Source: PALSA-243 sp963743705
GTDB taxonomy: Bacteria; Acidobacteriota; Terriglobia; Bryobacterales; Bryobacteraceae
Length of the DNA stretch: 64,000 nt
Direction: 5' to 3'
Assembly: GCA_963743705.1 (NCBI GenBank)
Contig: CAVUQS010000001.1
Location: 310,001-374,000, forward strand
Part shown: piece after piece, positions 38,498 through 47,380 of the stretch
Layout: each line of letters opens with the position of its first letter
Numbering within the stretch: position 1 is the stretch's first letter
Program-made: the position numbers and the translations under genes
Notes under the pieces: generated by a model
What the model was told of the DNA's origin: nothing
The model's database searches: none
What the model saw: the letters and a program-made list of their open reading frames with translations, nothing else

Positions 38498-39789
38498 GAT
38501 TCTGCTTGTTGGTCCTTCTGGCGGCACGTTTGTGCGCCCAGCCTGCGCAGGGCTCATCGTTCATCGATATGGGCGGCGACGTCATCCCTTCTTATCAGTT
38601 CAGCAATGGCGGGATCGCTGCCCTCGATTACACGACCCAATATTCCTGGTCGATCACCCGAGCTCCGAATGGCGACAAGGTGTTCACCTTTAGCGCTAAG
38701 GAATGCGTTTACAATACCGCCATTCCGACCTTTCCAGGTAGTTATTTGTGGATTACGCTCCCGATACCGAAATGCGCCCCTCTGTCCCAGTCGCAGGCCG
38801 AAAATCTCGGCCCGATTTCAGCGGCTCTGGCGGAATTCTACAATTATCATCCGAGCGCCCCTCATCTCCCTCCGGTGTATCAGTCTGTGCGGCCGCTTCA
38901 TGCGCAATCTGTAGCCGCCGAGCCTGTTCAGCCACAACTGGTGACCGTGCAGCCGGGAATCGCGCCGGATCCGCAAATGATGTTCCTGGACGGCCTCGGA
39001 AACACAGCTATTCAATTCGATTTGACGACGCAGTCGATCGTAACCCAGGTCACCGTCCCCAGCACGACCGGTCCCATGGGGGTCCGGCCGACCAGCACCG
39101 GACCGCAAACGGAGATTTGGTTGGCAAGCGCCGGAGGCGTCACTGTCGCCGACTTCGCCGCTCAGAAGGTGCTGGCCAGCATCTCAACACCTTCGGTTCC
39201 GGTAGCCGTCTCTCCGGCTGCGATTGTCTTCACCAACGATGGCGCGACCGCGCTCGAAGCTGTCAAGTTTTCATCGCCCGATTCAGCCGGTAATCAGGGC
39301 GCGTTGCTGGTTTTTGACGTCGTCAACCGCAAGCTCTCGTCCACCTTGCTGCTGAAAGACCGGCCGATCGCCCTGGTGATGGCGCCCGATTCCTATACCG
39401 CCTACATGCTGGATGACGCCGGCGTGATCATTTACTATGACATCCTAAGCGGCACCGCCGATCTCTCGCTTTCCACCTACACGCCGGGCAAGCCAGGTGG
39501 CTACGGTCTCGGGCAGGTGTTCATCCATCCGGATGGCACACGGCTGTTCTGGAACAACGGAACGCAACTCTCCGTCTTCGACTTGACTATCCATAAACTG
39601 ACAGCCGTCGTCAATTCCGGACTTCCCAGCACCTCCGCCGCGTCGATGCAAATGTCCCAGGATGGCGCAACGATATGGATGGCCAACGCGCTAGGCACAG
39701 TGGCGGTTTACGACACGCGGGCAGCCCAGTTTCTGGGAACTTTCACCACAGACCCGGGCTCGGCGCTCTATCCCGGACCGGTGAACTAG
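38494..39789 (+). CDS. Secreted beta-propeller-like protein
   Basis: The 431-aa protein has a signal peptide (MRFCLLVLLAARLCAQ) and an N-terminal region of about 130 residues with two Cys. Repeats typical of YVTN/WD-like propellers follow: FLDGLGNTAIQFDLTTQSI, VLASISTPSVPVAVSP, GALLVFDVVNRKLSST, GVIIYYDILSGTADL, QLSVFDLTIHKLTAV and GTVAVYDTRAAQFLGTF. It is translationally coupled (ATGA) to the preceding TIGR03437 protein, so the two are probably partners at the cell surface. No catalytic motif is seen. Confidence 0.75.
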   Translation: MRFCLLVLLAARLCAQPAQGSSFIDMGGDVIPSYQFSNGGIAALDYTTQYSWSITRAPNGDKVFTFSAKECVYNTAIPTFPGSYLWITLPIPKCAPLSQSQAENLGPISAALAEFYNYHPSAPHLPPVYQSVRPLHAQSVAAEPVQPQLVTVQPGIAPDPQMMFLDGLGNTAIQFDLTTQSIVTQVTVPSTTGPMGVRPTSTGPQTEIWLASAGGVTVADFAAQKVLASISTPSVPVAVSPAAIVFTNDGATALEAVKFSSPDSAGNQGALLVFDVVNRKLSSTLLLKDRPIALVMAPDSYTAYMLDDAGVIIYYDILSGTADLSLSTYTPGKPGGYGLGQVFIHPDGTRLFWNNGTQLSVFDLTIHKLTAVVNSGLPSTSAASMQMSQDGATIWMANALGTVAVYDTRAAQFLGTFTTDPGSALYPGPVN

Positions 39790-39808
39790 ACGGAGGCGTG
39801 GGCGGCGG

Positions 39809-40645
39809 TCATCCCACCATCGCCCGTGCTACGATCCACCCTTTTTCCATCAGCGATAAGCGCACGCGGCGGCGAAAAACATCGTAGTTAGTGGCTTCGA
39901 TGCGCTCCAGCAGGCGCGAGTAGATTGCAATCAATGCCCAGAGCGAAGGGCGGCTGCGCGGGTGAATCAGGTCCAGCAGCGGCGCCGATTCGTCGTAGTA
40001 TTTCCGGGCGCGTGCGGCTTCGAAACGCATCAGGCGCAGAAACTCTTCGTTGCGCTTGCCGGCGCGCAGATCGTCCGGCGTAACGCCGAAACTGCGCAGG
40101 TCTTCGGCGGGCAAATAGATGCGGCCCAGCTCGGCGTCCTCGCGGATATCGCGCAGGATGTTGGTCAACTGGAAGGCGACGCCGCACTTTTCGGCGAGGG
40201 GCAGCGCGGTGCGGGTATCGAATCCGAAGATGTGCAGAATCGTCAGACCCACCACCGACGCCACTTGATAACAGTAGCGATACAACTGGTCGAACGTTTC
40301 GAATGTGCGCGGCTCCAGGTCGCCCAGAACGCCATCGATCATCGCGCGGAAATAATCGTGGGGGATGCCGAAGCGGCGTACAGTGTGATGGAACGCCGGC
40401 CACATGGGATGCCCGCTGAAACGGCCTTCCAGCGCATCGTCCATCTCGATACGCCAGCGCTCAATGGCGGCGCGATTGGCGCCGGGATCGTCGCTGAGGT
40501 CGTCGCAATAGCGCATGAAGGCGTAGATGGCGCACATGGCGCGGCGCTGCGGCTTGGAAAGCAGAACGAACGAATAGTAGAAGTTCTTGGCGCGGCTGCG
40601 GGCTACCCGCACGCAATAGGCGTAAGATCGATCGATTTCGCGCAT
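39809..40645 (-). CDS. hpnD: Presqualene diphosphate synthase-like, HpnD
   Basis: The 278-aa protein belongs to the squalene/phytoene synthase family. It has two Asp-rich magnesium sites, YCDDLSDDP near residue 47 and NILRDIREDAELGRIYLP near 165. The HpnD assignment rests on its place directly after hpnC and on the SKPQRRAMCAIYAFMRYCDD block. In the hopanoid route HpnD joins two farnesyl diphosphates into presqualene diphosphate, and HpnC converts this to hydroxysqualene. ATG 40645 (TGATG overlap with hpnC) is preferred; GTG 40648 is also possible. It is the last gene of the operon. Confidence 0.92.
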   Translation of the reverse strand: MREIDRSYAYCVRVARSRAKNFYYSFVLLSKPQRRAMCAIYAFMRYCDDLSDDPGANRAAIERWRIEMDDALEGRFSGHPMWPAFHHTVRRFGIPHDYFRAMIDGVLGDLEPRTFETFDQLYRYCYQVASVVGLTILHIFGFDTRTALPLAEKCGVAFQLTNILRDIREDAELGRIYLPAEDLRSFGVTPDDLRAGKRNEEFLRLMRFEAARARKYYDESAPLLDLIHPRSRPSLWALIAIYSRLLERIEATNYDVFRRRVRLSLMEKGWIVARAMVG

Positions 40646-41556
40646 CACGCCGCCCGGGAAAAAGCCGCCCTCGCCAACGCGCCGAGCAGCAGCATCAAGC
40701 GCTCCGCTTTCGAGATCGCCGGTCGCGCGGCGAGCACATTGTAGTCCTGCTCCTCGATCTTGTCGAGGATGCGCATGCCGCCGCGATGGAAGAGATCGAT
40801 ATCGAGCGAAAGGCGGCGCTCCACCATTCCCACCAAGGGCAGGCCCTGCTGAAACAGATCGCGCGTTTTGGCGACGATTTCTCTCATCACCGCGCGAAAC
40901 GCGGGGTTGAACTCGCGCGCGGCGATCTGCGCGAGCGTGCAGTTATGCTGCTCCATGATGCTGAGCGGGATATAGACGCGGTCCTTTTGCCAATCCACCG
41001 TGACGTCCTGCCAGAAGTTAGCGAGCTGCAGCGCGGTGCAGGTGGCGTCGGAAAGGCGCTGGCGCGCGTCGTCGGAATAGCCGCACAGATAGAGAACCAG
41101 GCGGCCCACCGGATTCGCGGAGTTGCGGCAATAGCCGAACAAGTCGTCCCAATCGCGGTAGCGCGTGACGGTCTGGTCCTGCACGAAGGCATCGATCAGG
41201 CCGGCGAACGGCTCGCGTGGGATGCCGTATTGGCGCACGGTGGGGCCCAGCGCCACAAACACCGGATGGGTCGCGCGGCCTTCGTACATGGCGTCCAACT
41301 CACCACGCCACCAGGCCAGCAAACGCAAGCTCTCGGCGGTGTCGCCGATTTCGTCGCCTAAGTCATCGGCCCAGCGGCAATAGGAGTAGACGTTGTAGAA
41401 GTCCTGGTGCAAACGCTTGGGAAGCAGGAAGCTGACGACGTGGAAATTCTCGTAGTGATTGGTAGCCAGCCAGCGCGTGTAAGCGAGGGACTCATCGAGC
41501 GGCCACCGCTTTTGCAGGGCTTCGTTGTGGCGAACAAATTCCGCGGGAGGAAGCAT
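40645..41556 (-). CDS. hpnC: Hydroxysqualene synthase-like, HpnC
   Basis: The 303-aa squalene/phytoene synthase-family protein carries NHYENFHVVSFLLPKRLHQDF, the first Asp-rich site YCRWADDLGDE and the second NFWQDVTVDWQKDRVYIP, all characteristic of HpnC. It turns presqualene diphosphate into hydroxysqualene, which HpnE normally reduces to squalene. No hpnE is found in the window. ATG 41556 is used; GTG 41586 is an in-frame alternative. It is 36 bases after adh2 (or 6 with the longer start). Confidence 0.92.
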   Translation of the reverse strand: MLPPAEFVRHNEALQKRWPLDESLAYTRWLATNHYENFHVVSFLLPKRLHQDFYNVYSYCRWADDLGDEIGDTAESLRLLAWWRGELDAMYEGRATHPVFVALGPTVRQYGIPREPFAGLIDAFVQDQTVTRYRDWDDLFGYCRNSANPVGRLVLYLCGYSDDARQRLSDATCTALQLANFWQDVTVDWQKDRVYIPLSIMEQHNCTLAQIAAREFNPAFRAVMREIVAKTRDLFQQGLPLVGMVERRLSLDIDLFHRGGMRILDKIEEQDYNVLAARPAISKAERLMLLLGALARAAFSRAA

Positions 41557-41592
41557 AGCGCGGGCAGGCGAAAACGCGCGCCCCACCTCGAG

Positions 41593-42633
41593 CTACGGCA
41601 GAATCGCCGTTTTCAAGTGGCCGTTGTGGCTCATCAGATGGCGCATGACTTCGAGCAGGTTGGCCAGTGGTTCTTCGCGGTTGACGAAGAACGATGCCGT
41701 CACTTGCCCCGCTACCACCAGGTCGAGCGCCTTACGGATGTACGCGGGCGTGTGATGGAAACTCGCCTTGCACGTGATTTCCGAATAGTGCAGCAGCGAC
41801 GTGTCGAGATCGACTGTGCTGTCGTTGGGGCAGCCGCCGAAGAAATTCACGATGCCGCCGCGGCGGACCATATTGACCGCCCATTCCCAGGTCTGTGGCT
41901 TGCCAACGGCTTCAATGGCTACATCCGCGCCACGTCCGTGCGTCAGGTCGCGTACGGCAGCGACGGGGTTGGCGCTATCCGCGCCGATAATCAATTCGTC
42001 CGCGCCCAGCGCAGCCGCCCGGTCAAGCTGCGTTTTGCGCCGGCCCACCGCGATTACGCGGCAGCCGTAAAGCTTGGCCAGTTTGACGAACATCAGGCCG
42101 ATGGGTCCGAGGCCGATCACTGAAACTGTATCGCCGGATTGCGGAGCGGTTTCTTCGAAGCCGCGTACCACGCAGGCCAAGGGTTCAACCAGAGCCGCGT
42201 CGTGATAGCTGACGTGTGGCGGGATCAGGTAAGTGTTGCGCTCGACGATGCGCGCCGGAATGCGGATATATTCCGCGTAGGCGCCGTTGTTGAACAGAAG
42301 ATCTTCGCAAAGATTCTGAAGGCCCCGGCGGCAGAAGAAACAGGTTTCGCAAGGCGCTGAGTTAGCGGCAACTACTCGCTGACCCACATGGAAGTTAGTA
42401 ACATTTTCGCCTACGGCGACAATGTCCCCTGCCAACTCGTGTCCGAATACCGCGGGTGGAACAATCATACGGGCGTGGTATCCGCGGCGGAATACCTTGA
42501 CATCGGTGCCGCAGGTCAAGGCCACCTTGACGCGCACCAGGATGTCTCCCGCTTCGATCTTGGGAACGGCTACCGGCTCCACCTGCAAGTGTTCCTTGCC
42601 ATAAAGCACAGCAGCCATCATGTGGTTCTTCAC
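41593..42633 (-). CDS. Zinc-dependent medium-chain dehydrogenase (second of two in the hopanoid operon)
   Basis: The 346-aa MDR-family enzyme has catalytic-zinc residues in LTCGTD and FGHELAG and the structural-zinc Cys set CETCFFCRRGLQNLC. A Rossmann motif GLGPIGLMF is followed by AVGRRK after the second strand, which suggests NADP(H). Sequence style is near sorbitol/threonine dehydrogenases, but the substrate is unknown. The GTG start at 42633 shares a base with the upstream TAG (TAGTG) and has AGGTGG 8 bases before it. It lies between adh1 and hpnC in the hopanoid operon, so a role in hopanoid side-chain chemistry is plausible. Confidence 0.88.
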   Translation of the reverse strand: MKNHMMAAVLYGKEHLQVEPVAVPKIEAGDILVRVKVALTCGTDVKVFRRGYHARMIVPPAVFGHELAGDIVAVGENVTNFHVGQRVVAANSAPCETCFFCRRGLQNLCEDLLFNNGAYAEYIRIPARIVERNTYLIPPHVSYHDAALVEPLACVVRGFEETAPQSGDTVSVIGLGPIGLMFVKLAKLYGCRVIAVGRRKTQLDRAAALGADELIIGADSANPVAAVRDLTHGRGADVAIEAVGKPQTWEWAVNMVRRGGIVNFFGGCPNDSTVDLDTSLLHYSEITCKASFHHTPAYIRKALDLVVAGQVTASFFVNREEPLANLLEVMRHLMSHNGHLKTAILP

Positions 42634-43688
42634 TATGACCACCTCTGTGGCTGAACGATTATTTTCAACGATTTAGGTTCCGGATGCAATGCCAAATGAA
42701 ATCCTGAACGTATTTTAACCAAGGGGAAGCGATGGGAAATCAGTTCTTCTACCGGCAATTCCCCGCTAAACACTAGATGTGCGGACTCGGCTTGCAGATC
42801 CACCGAAGCGCTATAACATCCAAATAAAGTACGTTCGCCGACGCAAATATCCGCGCCGGAAGCTTCAATCTGTTCGGTCGACGAGGTCTGAGCGAACAAT
42901 AAAATTCGCGCGCCGGGGCGCGAACTGGCAATCGCCTGGTTGACGATGCCCTTGGCCGACGCGGCCACGATTACGATATCGGCCCCGCGTCCGCCGGTGA
43001 GACGTTTTGCTTCCGCCGGGATGTCACGCTCGCGCGGATCCCAGACAAACTCCGCGCCGCAACGCTGCGCCGTCTCCAGGCGCTCCGCCATGGTATCTGT
43101 GCCGGCGATGCGCGCGCCGGTGCGGTTCACCAACATGGTGAACATGAGGCCGATGGGTCCCTGACCCATCACCAGGACGAAATCTTCCGGCTGCGGATCG
43201 CACTGCACTACGGCTTTGAGACAGGTGTTCAGGGGCTCGACCAGCGTGGCGCGCTCAAAGGATATGCCGTCTGGAATCTTCTCGACGCCGCGCTCGACGA
43301 TCCAATCCATCACGCGCACGTACTGCGCAAACCCACCGCCCGCCGGCTCGAAACCGGCCGTAATTCCAACCTTCTTGTAGATCGGGCACTGCGCGTAAAG
43401 CTTGTGACGGCAGTAAAAGCATTCGAGGCACGGAATGTGGTGAAAGGCCACCACACGGTCGCCCACACGAAACTTGGTGACGCCCGCGCCTACGGCGGCC
43501 ACTACGCCCGCGGTTTCATGCCCATACACGCGGGGAGGCGTCAGCAGGTTGTACTCGATTTTCTTGAGATCGGTATGGCAGATTCCACAGGCCTCCACGC
43601 GGATGAGAATTTCTCCATGGCCAATGGCTGGAGTTGGAATCTCCTCCACGTGAACCATGCTCTCGCCGCGGTACACGGCCGCATGCAT
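42633..43688 (-). CDS. Zinc-dependent medium-chain dehydrogenase (first of two in the hopanoid operon)
   Basis: The 351-aa MDR enzyme has catalytic-zinc motifs ACGICHTD and YGHETAG and the structural-zinc set CLECFYCRHKLYAQC. GQGPIGLMF followed by an acidic GTD after the second strand suggests NAD(H). It is only distantly similar to the second dehydrogenase, so this is not a recent tandem duplication. ATG 43688 (MHAAVYRGE) aligns with usual family starts; TTG 43727 with GGGGA upstream would add 13 residues and overlap hpnG. The substrate is unknown; position after hpnG suggests a hopanoid side-chain step. Confidence 0.88.
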   Translation of the reverse strand: MHAAVYRGESMVHVEEIPTPAIGHGEILIRVEACGICHTDLKKIEYNLLTPPRVYGHETAGVVAAVGAGVTKFRVGDRVVAFHHIPCLECFYCRHKLYAQCPIYKKVGITAGFEPAGGGFAQYVRVMDWIVERGVEKIPDGISFERATLVEPLNTCLKAVVQCDPQPEDFVLVMGQGPIGLMFTMLVNRTGARIAGTDTMAERLETAQRCGAEFVWDPRERDIPAEAKRLTGGRGADIVIVAASAKGIVNQAIASSRPGARILLFAQTSSTEQIEASGADICVGERTLFGCYSASVDLQAESAHLVFSGELPVEELISHRFPLVKIRSGFHLALHPEPKSLKIIVQPQRWS

Positions 43689-43707
43689 AGTCTCCGGAAT
43701 GGCTATG

Positions 43708-44394
43708 TCAGAATCTGCTATTGGCAAAAAAATCCCCTAGCGCGCCCGCTGCGCGGTTACACCTGTCCCTGAGCCGGATCAGCTCTGGCAACCGAATCGC
43801 GGGATGACGCAAGGCTTCCCTTAAGATTCTCATTGTATCGAAATGGCCGTCCGGACGCAGGGCCATATTAAAGTCGTTCGCCAGAGCTTCGCCTGCCAGG
43901 TCGGTTACAGCACGAATACAGTAAAACGGCAGTTGATGGCGCAAGGCCTCGGCGGCCACTCCGGCGGCTTCCATTTCGACGGCGATGGCGCCATTCGCGG
44001 CGAGCTCGCGCTTCTGTTCCGCGGTCGCCGCAACATAAGTGACCGAACGGATTGAACCGGCCAGCAGTCCTGGTAAAGTCCGGGCCACAAATGTAACGCT
44101 ATCGGCGACGATGCAATTCGCTGCGACAAGATCGGCGATGCCGAGCGCGGGCGAGAGGGCCCCGCAGAAGCCGGTGCTGACCACGGCATCCGGACGGAAG
44201 GCTTCGATAGCAATCCTGGCCGCGGCCGCGGCACGCATGGGGCCGACGCCGTTGGCCACCAGCAACGACGCGTGTCCTCCCAGCGCCGCTTCGCGCGCCC
44301 AATCGACGGCGAGGGCTGGGCGCTTCACGGCGGTGGCGCGCTTCAAAAATCGCGGGAACTCCATGCGGTCGGAAGCGACGAAGAGGATTTTCAT
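43708..44394 (-). CDS. hpnG: Hopanoid-associated nucleosidase/phosphorylase, HpnG
   Basis: The 228-aa protein of the purine nucleosidase/phosphorylase fold begins MKILFVASDRMEFPRF and has VANGVGPMRAAAAARI, STGFCGALSPALGIADLV and the ribose-binding IAVEMEAAGVAAEA motif. HpnG removes adenine from adenosylhopane. Its start ATG 44394 overlaps the hpnA stop (ATGA), and an upstream extension inside hpnA is discarded. hpnH, which makes adenosylhopane, is not in the window. Confidence 0.92.
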   Translation of the reverse strand: MKILFVASDRMEFPRFLKRATAVKRPALAVDWAREAALGGHASLLVANGVGPMRAAAAARIAIEAFRPDAVVSTGFCGALSPALGIADLVAANCIVADSVTFVARTLPGLLAGSIRSVTYVAATAEQKRELAANGAIAVEMEAAGVAAEALRHQLPFYCIRAVTDLAGEALANDFNMALRPDGHFDTMRILREALRHPAIRLPELIRLRDRCNRAAGALGDFFANSRF

Positions 44395-45368
44395 TTCCGC
44401 TTCGGCCTTGTGCGGAACCATTCGACGGCCCGCGCCAGCGCGATATCGGCCGGTCCCGGATGAAAACCCAGTTCTCGCCGCGCCTTCTCATGACTCACCC
44501 ACATCTTCTTTTTCGCCATGCGGACGGCTTCGATCGGCACACGCGGCGGCTGTCCCGTGACCCGCGCCCAAGCTGTCGTGAACAATCCCGCCGAATAGGC
44601 CAGCGCGTACGGAATTTCCATTGTTGGCGCCTTGCGACCAGTGATTTCCGCGAGTTTCTGAAGTATCTGAGCCAGCGTGAGATTTTCCGAACCAAGAATA
44701 TAGCGCTCGCCGGCGCGCCCGCGATCGAACGCCAGCAGATGCCCGCGCGCGCAATCGCGCGCATCGAGCACGTTGAGGCCGGTGTCGATGTAAGCCGGCA
44801 TTGCGCCCGCCAGAAAATCGGCGACGATCTTGCCGGTGGGCGTCGGTTTGAAATCGTGATCGCCAATCGGCGCCGTGGGGTTTACGATCACCACCGGCAA
44901 CCCGCCGCGCGCATATTCCAGAGCCACCTGTTCGGCCATGAATTTGGAGCGCTTGTAATCGCCCGCCATATCGGACAGCGAAATTGGCTGCGTCTCATCG
45001 CCGATGCCGCCGGCCGGCACGCCGATGCATCCGACCGTGCTGGTGTAGACCACGCGCTGCACGCCGGCCTTCCGGGCGGCTTCGAGCACGTTCCGCGTGC
45101 CGTCTACGTTGGAGCGATAGAGTTCAGCCGGGTCCTTCGCCCATAAGCGATAGTCGGCCGCGACATGGTAAACCGCCGAACAGCCGGCGATGGCTCGCTC
45201 GATCGACGCCGCATCGCGCAGATCGCCAGTCACAATTTCGACGGCGAGTTCCGGTACGCTGCTTCCCGAGCGCACCAAAGCGCGCACGGCATCGCCACGT
45301 TCGATGAGTAGATTGGCGACGTGCCAGCCGAGGAAACCGGAGGCTCCGGTGACGAGCACGCTGCTCAT
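44391..45368 (-). CDS. hpnA: Hopanoid-associated sugar epimerase, HpnA
   Basis: The 325-aa extended short-chain dehydrogenase has the NAD site TGASGFLG (8-15), the acidic TGDLRD, HVAADYRLWAKDP and the catalytic YxxxK as YKRSK near 138. VLDARDCARGHLLA and GERYILGSENLTL complete the HpnA pattern. It is probably a dehydrogenase or epimerase acting on the hopanoid side chain or its sugar. It follows shc after an 89-base gap that holds a long inverted repeat and is coupled to hpnG (ATGA). Confidence 0.92.
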   Translation of the reverse strand: MSSVLVTGASGFLGWHVANLLIERGDAVRALVRSGSSVPELAVEIVTGDLRDAASIERAIAGCSAVYHVAADYRLWAKDPAELYRSNVDGTRNVLEAARKAGVQRVVYTSTVGCIGVPAGGIGDETQPISLSDMAGDYKRSKFMAEQVALEYARGGLPVVIVNPTAPIGDHDFKPTPTGKIVADFLAGAMPAYIDTGLNVLDARDCARGHLLAFDRGRAGERYILGSENLTLAQILQKLAEITGRKAPTMEIPYALAYSAGLFTTAWARVTGQPPRVPIEAVRMAKKKMWVSHEKARRELGFHPGPADIALARAVEWFRTRPKRK

Positions 45369-45378
45369 GGATAACTAG

Positions 45379-45453
45379 GATTTGACGCAGAGACGCGGAG
45401 ACGCTGAGAAATGCTTAATTCTCTCTGCGCCTCTGCGTCTCTGCGTCAAAATC
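45379..45453. repeat. Long inverted repeat between shc and hpnA, copy 2 of CTCTGCG-type element
   Basis: Arms of about 32 and 35 bases (45379-45410 and 45419-45453) made of GCAGAGACG / CTCTGCG units are near-complementary around a loop of about 8 bases (ATGCTTAA). The right arm shares a 20-base exact match with the copy at 1272. Within the operon RNA it would form a strong stem and may act as an attenuator or stabiliser. There is no T-run of a classic terminator. Confidence 0.75.
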
Positions 45454-45457
45454 ATGC

Positions 45458-47380
45458 TCACCCGTTCGACTGTGCGCTCGCGTAGGTAGAGAGCGCGAGC
45501 AGCGGGAAGTAGTCTTTGTACAGGTGGTAATTCAAGTAGAAGACACGGGGGAAGCCGGTGCCGGTGGCCAATTCTTCAGCCCAGCTTCCATCGGCGCGTT
45601 GGGTTTCGAGCAGATACTCGATGCCGTGCCGGACGCTGAGGCTGTCGGCATCGCCACCCGCGATCAATCCCAGGATGGCCCAGGCGGTCTGCGAGGGCGT
45701 GCTGGGACCGGCGGTGTAGAGGCAGTTATCGTAACTGGCGCAGCTTTCGCCCCAGCCGCCATCGGCGTTCTGAATGGAGCGCAGCCACTCGCCGCCGCGG
45801 AGCACGTGGGCCTCGCGGTCGCTCTCGCCCGCGGCTGCCAGTCCGCGCAGCGCGAAGCAAGTGCCGTAGAGATAGGCGACGCCCCAGCGGCCGTACCAGC
45901 TTCCGTCGGGTTGCTGATTGCGCACCAGGTACTCTACGCCGCGCTGGATCGATCGATGGCTTTGGTTATATCCGTGCGCGCACAGCGCCTCGAGCACGCG
46001 GCCCGTGATATCGGGGCACGTGGGGTCGAGCATGGCGTTGTGATCGGCGAAGGGAACGTGGCTCAGAAATTCCCAATTGTTGTCGGCGTCAAACGCGGCC
46101 CATCCGCCGTCCTTCGATTGCATCGAGAGCAGCCAGTTGAGCGCCCGCGTATGGCAAGCCTGCTGATCCGCTGCATTCGATCCCGCCGCCCGTTTGAGCG
46201 CCAGCATAACCATGGCGGTGTCGTCGATATCCGGATAAAAATCGTTGCGGTATTCGAATGCCCAGCCGGAGGGTTCCAGGTTCGGCCGCTTCACGGACCA
46301 ATCGCCCTTGCGCCGGATCTCTCGTGCGAGCATCCAATTGGCCGCCGCGTTCAGAGAGGGATGCCGCGGATCGGCCTGACTGAGGGCGAAGGCGGCGATG
46401 GAGGTATCCCAGATGGGCGAAAAAGCCGGCTGGAAGAAGAACCGCTCGCCGTCGTTCATCATCAGGCTATCGAACTGGCGCAACGCTTCGACGCGCAGCG
46501 GATGGTCTTTGGCGTAGCCCAAAACATCGAGCGCCATTACCGTATACATCATGGGCGGATAGATCGCGCCCAAGCCGTCGGAATCGCCCAGGCGTTCGAT
46601 CATCCACTCGGCCGCGCGCTGCATCGCCCGGCGGCGAATGGGCTTGGCGAGCGCGCTACGTTCCCACCACTTCAGGCCGCGGTCGATCGCGAGGAAAGCG
46701 TTGCGCCAGGAAAACAGCTTGTCGTCTTTACGGAAGGCTCCGCTCACGCCGGGCAGCCACAATTCGTCGAGATGGAAACCGGCGGGGGCCAGGCTGCGCG
46801 GATCGGCGGCATGCGCGATGGCCAGCGAAATTACGATGGCGCGCGTCCACGACGACATCTGGTACAGCAGACCGAACGGCAGAAGCGCGACTTCCGGTGA
46901 AATCGAGGGGCAATGCTCGCGCGGATAAAGATCGAAGAGGCTGAGATTGACTTTGACGTAGCTATTCGCCGCTTGAATGCCGCCCAGCGAAAGGACGCGG
47001 TCGCGCAGCCGCAGCATGCGCGAATCGTCCGGCGAAAGCCCGGCCAACTTCAGCGCGCAGTACGCCTTGACGCAGGCGCTGAGTTCCGAAGGCCCGTCGA
47101 CATAGATGTTGAAACCGCCATCGGGCAGCTGACGATCGAGAATCGAACGGACGGCCTTGTCGATCAGCGGCCGGCTCTCCGGCTGCCAAACGCCGTTCTG
47201 CGGAGGATAGAGCCAGAGCTGGAAAAGAATGTAATCGGATTCGAGCGTGGTATCGGCGGTAAGCTCCGCGCACCAGTGCCCATCGGGACGTTGTAAGTTG
47301 GCGACGAACTCAGCCGAACGCCGCGCGGCCTGCCCCGCCGCCGAAGCGAGGGAGCTGCCGAGTTGAACTTGCGCACTCAT
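45458..47380 (-). CDS. shc: Squalene-hopene cyclase
   Basis: The 640-aa cyclase converts squalene to hopene/hopanol at the membrane. The catalytic acid motif DIDDTA is at residues 384-389 (DxDDTA). Multiple QW repeats (for example QRPDGHWCAE, QSKDGGWAAFD, QQPDGSWYGRWG, QNADGGWGES, QRADGSW) build the double alpha-barrel. GYNQSHRSIQRGVEYL and WGVAYLYGTCFALRGL are typical of the C-terminal half. Length matches bacterial Shc. It overlaps ispH by ATGA, so isoprenoid supply and cyclisation are coupled. Confidence 0.97.
   Translation of the reverse strand: MSAQVQLGSSLASAAGQAARRSAEFVANLQRPDGHWCAELTADTTLESDYILFQLWLYPPQNGVWQPESRPLIDKAVRSILDRQLPDGGFNIYVDGPSELSACVKAYCALKLAGLSPDDSRMLRLRDRVLSLGGIQAANSYVKVNLSLFDLYPREHCPSISPEVALLPFGLLYQMSSWTRAIVISLAIAHAADPRSLAPAGFHLDELWLPGVSGAFRKDDKLFSWRNAFLAIDRGLKWWERSALAKPIRRRAMQRAAEWMIERLGDSDGLGAIYPPMMYTVMALDVLGYAKDHPLRVEALRQFDSLMMNDGERFFFQPAFSPIWDTSIAAFALSQADPRHPSLNAAANWMLAREIRRKGDWSVKRPNLEPSGWAFEYRNDFYPDIDDTAMVMLALKRAAGSNAADQQACHTRALNWLLSMQSKDGGWAAFDADNNWEFLSHVPFADHNAMLDPTCPDITGRVLEALCAHGYNQSHRSIQRGVEYLVRNQQPDGSWYGRWGVAYLYGTCFALRGLAAAGESDREAHVLRGGEWLRSIQNADGGWGESCASYDNCLYTAGPSTPSQTAWAILGLIAGGDADSLSVRHGIEYLLETQRADGSWAEELATGTGFPRVFYLNYHLYKDYFPLLALSTYASAQSNG

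Noticed and set aside
45524..46900. 458-aa open frame antisense to shc
   Set aside because: Shadow of the cyclase; no family motif or ribosome site.
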